DNA of 64,000 bases from Flagellimonas sp. MMG031. Lineage in GTDB: Bacteria; Bacteroidota; Bacteroidia; Flavobacteriales; Flavobacteriaceae. The position numbers and the translations under genes are program-made. The first letter of the stretch is position 1; every line of letters starts with the position of its first letter. The notes under the pieces are model-generated. The model worked only from the letters and a program-made list of their open reading frames with translations. It made no database searches and was not told the DNA's origin. Positions 64,000 through 64,000 of the stretch are shown piece after piece. The stretch lies in assembly GCF_040112705.1 (NCBI RefSeq), contig NZ_CP157804.1, forward strand, positions 994,501-1,058,500, in the 5' to 3' direction.

Positions 64000-64000
64000 C

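Overview
The window looks like the chromosome of a marine-type flavobacterium (Bacteroidota, Flavobacteriaceae; Muricauda/Allomuricauda-like by gene content, but no genus can be proven from this sequence). The evidence is two large secreted proteins with the CHU_C-type C-terminal sorting domain of the type IX secretion system (T9SS), each followed by a PorP/SprF-family gene; a ribonucleotide reductase whose ATP-cone sits on NrdB; 7TMR-DISM/LytTR signalling; a TonB-dependent receptor and DUF4382/DUF11 proteins; short AT-rich gene spacings; and promoter elements resembling the Bacteroidota -7 box TAnnTTTG.

Layout. 1-2.2 kb: end of an LTA-synthase-like sulfatase, a lipid kinase and a LOV-like PAS protein. 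2.6-5.7 kb: nrdB-nrdA. 5.9-11.7 kb: a giant DUF11 T9SS substrate with its PorP/SprF partner, and a siroheme synthase. 11.7-25.5 kb: a LytS/LytR-type two-component pair followed by a block of leftward genes (unknown membrane protein, esterase-like lipoprotein, broken SprF, second T9SS adhesin with perfect 273-bp repeats, OmpA/TSP3 protein). This block carries five arrays of a 21-bp-period direct repeat that fits the LytTR binding consensus, each placed 28-29 bp from a -7-like element. Two of the arrays drive gene-free stretches that look like structured RNAs. 25.5-30.7 kb: yegP, proCBA, rpsU, a GNAT enzyme and a flavin-binding stress protein. 30.9-32.8 kb: a tRNA 3'-end fragment next to an AbiE-type toxin-antitoxin pair with palindromic operators. 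33.3-36.9 kb and 47-53.7 kb: two paralogous sensory loci in which a PAS/GAF array ends in a histidine-containing helix but has no ATPase domain and is joined to a stand-alone receiver. 37.5-44.1 kb: a potassium uptake cluster (KtrA, two KtrB/TrkH, KdpDE-like regulators). 44.3-46.5 kb: TerC and an acyltransferase. 54-56 kb: a metzincin-like lipoprotein and a DUF4382 lipoprotein. 56.2-58.1 kb: a thiophilic-metal operon (ArsR, CsoR-like, Cys-rich protein, MerTP, GDCCVFCSYGS protein). 58.2-61.8 kb: TonB receptor plus PepSY reductase-like protein with an iron-box-like site. 62-64 kb: a serine hydrolase and a partial DUF3500 protein.

The most promising undescribed system is the LytTR-box regulon at 11.7-25.5 kb: a two-component pair, a surface/secretion gene set and two candidate noncoding RNAs that share one promoter architecture.

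A caution applies to the whole window. Five genes are interrupted by a single lesion that can be read precisely: in-frame TAG in the LytS kinase and in SprF, in-frame TGA in TerC, and one-base deletions in the DUF11 protein and in a PAS protein. All three stops fit a C:G to T:A change. They may be real decay, phase variation or assembly error, and raw reads would decide.
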